Assembly (NCBI GenBank): GCA_963662605.1
Contig: OY759785.1
Coordinates: forward strand, 930,001 to 994,000
DNA: 64,000 nucleotides
Source of the DNA: G963662605 sp963662605
Lineage (GTDB): Bacteria; Bacteroidota; Ignavibacteria; Ignavibacteriales; Ignavibacteriaceae
Reading direction: 5' to 3'
The position numbers were made by a program, and so were the translations under genes. This document shows, piece by piece, positions 60,695 to 64,000 of the stretch (position 1 is its first letter; every line of letters begins with the position of its first letter). Below the pieces are notes generated by a model. It ran no database searches and was not told where the DNA came from. It saw only the letters and a list, made by a program, of their open reading frames with translations.

Positions 60695-63244
60695 ATGTCG
60701 AAGACTACGATGCAGAAGATCTATTGGCCATTGATGATCATACCTTTTATTTCATTGATATTTATGGCGCATATGGGGCAGTCGGGCCGTACTCATATTA
60801 CCAGCACATCAGGCTGCAGCTGCCATTCATCCAGTACAAATTGTGTGGTTACTATTACAGGACCAGACACAGTAAAAACAAATTCACTTAACACATATAC
60901 AATAGTCATTTCAGGTTCAGGCTCATCGCTTGGCGGCGGAGCTATTGATATTGCAACCAATAGCGGAACAATTGCCTCTTCCGATTCTTATCTTACTACA
61001 TCAGGAACAACAGGCGTCGAACTTGTGAGTGCCAGCAGAAAGCCCGCGACCTCCGGTACCATTACATATGTTGTTAATTATACAGCTCCTTCAGTCCCCG
61101 GTAGTGCGAAATTTTGCGCAACCGGTATGTGGTCAAACGGAAGCGGATCGAGCAGTGACTATTGGGCATTCGCACCGGACAAAGCTATTGTTATTATCTC
61201 TTCTGCTACGGCATTACCGGATGTGCCCGCACTCAATTCTCCTGCAAAGAATGCAATTGATCAGCCCAAACAAGGCATCCAATTTTCCTGGAACCGTTCA
61301 GCAAATACTGAAAAATTTTCCTTCCAACTATCCTCATCAAATTCATTTAGTACGCTTCTGTATAGCGATACAACCTTAACCGACACAAGTTTAGTGATGC
61401 CAACTCTTGGACTGCTGAATGCAACCATGTATTACTGGCGGGTATTATCGCGCAACAGTCTCGGCAGCAGTGCATGGTCTGATGTTTTTAATTTTACTAC
61501 GATCGCCGGTGCACCGCTTACCGGAACGAAAACTATCGGAGGTGCGAATCCGGAATATGCAACGATCAGAAGTGCTTTGAACGATTTAAATGCACAAGGA
61601 GTTGCTGCTCCGGGAGTTACATTTTTATTAAGAGCGGGAACATACAGCGAAGATACATTATCCATTCAGACTACAACTTCAAACTCAGCCGCACCGATTA
61701 TCTTCGCTCCTGAATCAACAGATGCGGTAACAATTGTTGGTGCGGGTTCAGCCACATCGCCGTTTGTAATTAAAGTTGACAATACCGCCTATGTAACATT
61801 TGATGGCGGACCAGGCAAAGCATTGACTATTGCAGGTTTCGGAACGAATGCACAACGCGGAATTTACGTTGCCGGGAATTCGCCATACTGCACTATTAAG
61901 AATTGCATTGTAAAGTCAGGAGCGTATTCTTCCAGCAGCTATTGCGCTGTTGAATTATCCTCCGTAACTGCAAAGGCGTTACCGCACAATTCAAAGATTG
62001 ACGGGAATATCATTCGGAACGCATACTATGGTGTTCGTCTGACCGGAAACGGTGCCTCGGATAGTTTGCTCAATGTAACGGTTAGCAACAATCTTGTTGA
62101 TTCGGTTGCAATAGGTGGAATATATACAACAAATACTGCGTATTGTAAAGTATACGGAAATGATGTCAGCGCTCTTCTCGGCGGAGGTGCTTCTTTGACT
62201 TCGGCGATGTATGGAATTTATGCCGGTTCGAACACGGACTTTATGCGCATTTACAATAATCGCGTACATGATATTAATCAACAGTCAACATCCTCAAGTA
62301 TTACGTATGGTATTTCAACAAACACCGGCGCCTCCGGACATGGTGGTAATGTCATTTATAATAATTTTATAAACTTGAATTTAACCCAGGCTAATGGAAC
62401 CGGCAGTATATATCCGCTATACGTTTCCGAAAGCACAAATCCCGATTCTGTACTTTTTAATACGGTCAAATTACAAGGAACCGGAACGGGCGCAAGAAGT
62501 TCTACGTGTTTCTATAAGGGCAGCGCAACGGGTTCATGTGTGGTTAAGAACAACATTTTTATTAATCTGAGAACCGACGGGACAACGGGCATCGCAAGTG
62601 CTATCGGAAGACCATCAACCGGAACTACTGCAACGATGGTATCCGATTATAACAATCTATATGTTGGTAATTCAGACACCACACAACACAAAATAGGCCG
62701 ATTCAGTACAACTTCGTACTTTGTTACATTGCCTTTGTGGGCTGCGGCGAATTCCGGCGACGCTTCAAGCATTTCCGAAGATGTTCCTTTTGTCAGCAGC
62801 AGCGATTTGCATATTAATTCAGCCGTTGCCAGCGGTCTAAAAAATGCCGGGGTACCGATTCCGGGTTATGCAACGGATATTGATGGCGATGCAAGAAACA
62901 TTACTCATCCCGATATAGGGGCAGATGAATTTAGTGGTAACCCAACCTCTGTATCAAAAGATAATGCTATGCTTCCGGTAGAAATGGAACTGATGCAGAA
63001 TTTTCCAAATCCGTTTAATCCTTCCACGGATATCCAATTTACGGTCAAAAATTCAAAGTATGTTACTCTGAAAATTTTCTCTTTGATAGGCAAAGAGGTG
63101 ACTACTTTGTTTGATGGCTATGCCGTGGGTGGAATAAGAAATTCCGTCCGTTTTAATGCTGGGGCGCTGTCTTCAGGAATTTATTATTATGTTCTGACCG
63201 ACGGTAGTGACCGGCAGATAAGAAAAATGACACTCCTTAAGTAG
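60695..63244 (+). CDS. Secreted choice-of-anchor V / beta-helix protein with sorting domain
   Basis: 849 residues from the ATG at 60695 (the frame is open from a TTG at 60680). A hydrophobic signal segment (about 7-25) is followed by HMGQSGRTHITSTSGCSCHSSSTNC, the cysteine/histidine-rich start of the choice-of-anchor V domain (25-165). Then an FN3 domain (170-270), a right-handed beta-helix (275-740: TIGGANPEYATIRSALNDLNAQG and repeated NxI..N.V strands) and the sorting domain QNFPNPFNPSTDIQFTV...KMTLLK. C-S-C-H is one residue short of a haem CxxCH site. Exported; possibly binds polysaccharide through the beta-helix. Confidence 0.82.
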   Translation: MSKTTMQKIYWPLMIIPFISLIFMAHMGQSGRTHITSTSGCSCHSSSTNCVVTITGPDTVKTNSLNTYTIVISGSGSSLGGGAIDIATNSGTIASSDSYLTTSGTTGVELVSASRKPATSGTITYVVNYTAPSVPGSAKFCATGMWSNGSGSSSDYWAFAPDKAIVIISSATALPDVPALNSPAKNAIDQPKQGIQFSWNRSANTEKFSFQLSSSNSFSTLLYSDTTLTDTSLVMPTLGLLNATMYYWRVLSRNSLGSSAWSDVFNFTTIAGAPLTGTKTIGGANPEYATIRSALNDLNAQGVAAPGVTFLLRAGTYSEDTLSIQTTTSNSAAPIIFAPESTDAVTIVGAGSATSPFVIKVDNTAYVTFDGGPGKALTIAGFGTNAQRGIYVAGNSPYCTIKNCIVKSGAYSSSSYCAVELSSVTAKALPHNSKIDGNIIRNAYYGVRLTGNGASDSLLNVTVSNNLVDSVAIGGIYTTNTAYCKVYGNDVSALLGGGASLTSAMYGIYAGSNTDFMRIYNNRVHDINQQSTSSSITYGISTNTGASGHGGNVIYNNFINLNLTQANGTGSIYPLYVSESTNPDSVLFNTVKLQGTGTGARSSTCFYKGSATGSCVVKNNIFINLRTDGTTGIASAIGRPSTGTTATMVSDYNNLYVGNSDTTQHKIGRFSTTSYFVTLPLWAAANSGDASSISEDVPFVSSSDLHINSAVASGLKNAGVPIPGYATDIDGDARNITHPDIGADEFSGNPTSVSKDNAMLPVEMELMQNFPNPFNPSTDIQFTVKNSKYVTLKIFSLIGKEVTTLFDGYAVGGIRNSVRFNAGALSSGIYYYVLTDGSDRQIRKMTLLK

Positions 63245-63291
63245 GAGAATATTTGTAATTTGCTCAAAATGTTATTGATATGTTTTTAGAA

Positions 63292-63318
63292 ACTTGCCCG
63301 CCGGTAAGGCGGGCAAGT
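63292..63318. terminator. strong hairpin between surface-protein genes
   Basis: An 11-bp perfect stem, ACTTGCCCGCC-GGTAA-GGCGGGCAAGT. There is no T run on the plus strand; it may be a factor-independent pause or an mRNA stability element. Confidence 0.5.
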
Positions 63319-63327
63319 GAATTATCT

Positions 63328-64000
63328 ATGAGAATGAAAAAACAATTTAAGATTTTCTTCTGTTTATCCGTTTTGTGCGTGCAGTCCTTGACTGCTCAGG
63401 TACCGCTATCCGGTAATTTGAGTACCTATGTAGACAATTTCATTTCAAATATGCCCGCGTCATATGCCAATAATGATTATCTGGCTCCATCGGTATCAAA
63501 TTTGAATACGTGGGGCAATGCAGTTTTGTACATTATGCAGGGAAATTATGCTTCGGCACAATCAGCAGCCGACAGCATTGGTTACAGAGTAGTTGCTTAT
63601 ACAAATACCTCCACGAGCCCCAATAACTTGTTTTATGTTTTAGAGAAAAAAAGTACGTCAACGAACCATTGGGGCATGTTTATTTATAATCCTTCGGCGA
63701 CGCGCAGGAAGTTGTTTATTCAAGCGCCTCATCCGAAATATGATTCCTACACCGGCAAGCAAGGTTTTTATATTTTTCTGAATCTTAATTGCATAGCATT
63801 TTACATATCAGGCACGCATCGCTGCAATAGCTCAAGCGCATCATCATGCGATGGAACCAGTGCGGTTTGTACGGACACAGCTGAAGCGTATCGTTTGTCC
63901 GATCAGGCGCATACTGAGAGCACCCTCCAGCGAGCCACTGAAGTATTTAACTCGAACGTCACTAACCTCGTCGTTATCCAACCGCATGGCTTTGGGCAGG
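63328..64000 (+). CDS. Secreted protein, 3' end outside window
   Basis: Open from the ATG at 63328 to the window end (224 codons); an alternative start is two codons later. The N-terminus is a signal peptide (MKKQFKIFFCLSVLCVQSLTAQ). The mature part reads YVDNFISNMPASYANNDYLAPS, then FIQAPHPKYDSYTGKQGFYIF, then a cysteine-rich stretch SGTHRCNSSSASSCDGTSAVCTDTAEAYRLSDQAHTES and LVVIQPHGFG. The histidines and this order suggest a metal-dependent hydrolase, but I recognise no family. A sorting domain would be expected at the missing C-terminus. Confidence 0.75.
   Translation, partial: MRMKKQFKIFFCLSVLCVQSLTAQVPLSGNLSTYVDNFISNMPASYANNDYLAPSVSNLNTWGNAVLYIMQGNYASAQSAADSIGYRVVAYTNTSTSPNNLFYVLEKKSTSTNHWGMFIYNPSATRRKLFIQAPHPKYDSYTGKQGFYIFLNLNCIAFYISGTHRCNSSSASSCDGTSAVCTDTAEAYRLSDQAHTESTLQRATEVFNSNVTNLVVIQPHGFGQ

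Noticed and set aside
60770..60850. Multihaem cytochrome c in the choice-of-anchor V protein
   Set aside because: The motif is C-S-C-H, not CxxCH, and occurs once.

Overview
The window looks like a chromosome segment of a member of the Bacteroidota/Ignavibacteriota-Kapabacteria-Kryptonia side of the FCB group. The support is the many exported proteins ending in a type IX secretion-like sorting domain with an N-Y/F-P-N-P-F-N-P-S/T-T/D core, the FISUMP and FN3-rich surface proteins, a TonB receptor with a carboxypeptidase-regulatory N-terminus, and a moderate, AT-leaning base composition. The species cannot be named from sequence alone.

Layout. 1-1832: 3' end of a KdpD-type sensor kinase and its response regulator KdpE. 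2243-7352: an arsenic operon (arsR, arsC, acr3, ArsP-like permease, two thioredoxin-like proteins, CcdA, ArsM) preceded by two matching operator-like inverted repeats. 7814-15097: a lipoprotein, a large FN3/dockerin-type surface protein and an orphan TPR histidine kinase. 15160-17332: a fold-back element, twelve tandem 98-bp copies of a broken tRNA-Lys, the intact tRNA-Lys(TTT), a GIY-YIG nuclease gene and another disrupted tRNA-Lys remnant. 17333-27636: a decayed island bounded by a perfect 49-bp direct repeat made of tRNA-Lys 3' sequence with an 18-bp T-loop insertion. It carries a broken tyrosine recombinase, two RHS C-terminal toxin modules with probable immunity genes, a sorted surface protein, an IS and an AbiE toxin-antitoxin pair. 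A second, degenerate GIY-YIG copy lies just outside.

28256-36766 encodes a 2836-residue FISUMP/FN3 repeat protein. 37018-39099 holds an IS3-family element with a dead orfB and the surface-protein pseudogene it abuts. 39275-43264 is a minus-strand operon (membrane protein, winged-helix regulator, TPR protein, TonB receptor) with two identical TACTTT-N7-AAAGTA palindromes. 43741-47854 is a defence-like cluster (unknown protein plus DUF488 protein, diverging from a ParB-domain protein plus D12 adenine methylase). 47931-64000 contains a methyltransferase, a thioredoxin-like protein, a MXAN_6640-type metalloprotease with the same dockerin-type tail as the 8792 gene, a glutamine-amidotransferase-like protein and large sorted surface proteins, the last cut by the window end.

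Most notable: (i) the 12-copy tRNA-like array with its tRNA-associated GIY-YIG gene; (ii) an RHS tip resembling colicin M, followed by a membrane-anchored immunity candidate, and a second tip with an L,D-transpeptidase-like H-G...T-Q-G-C motif followed by an exported immunity candidate, so that both appear aimed at cell-wall synthesis; (iii) the ParB/D12-methylase/DUF488 cluster. Fold-back intergenic elements recur throughout. All functional calls are from reading the sequence; no database search was run.
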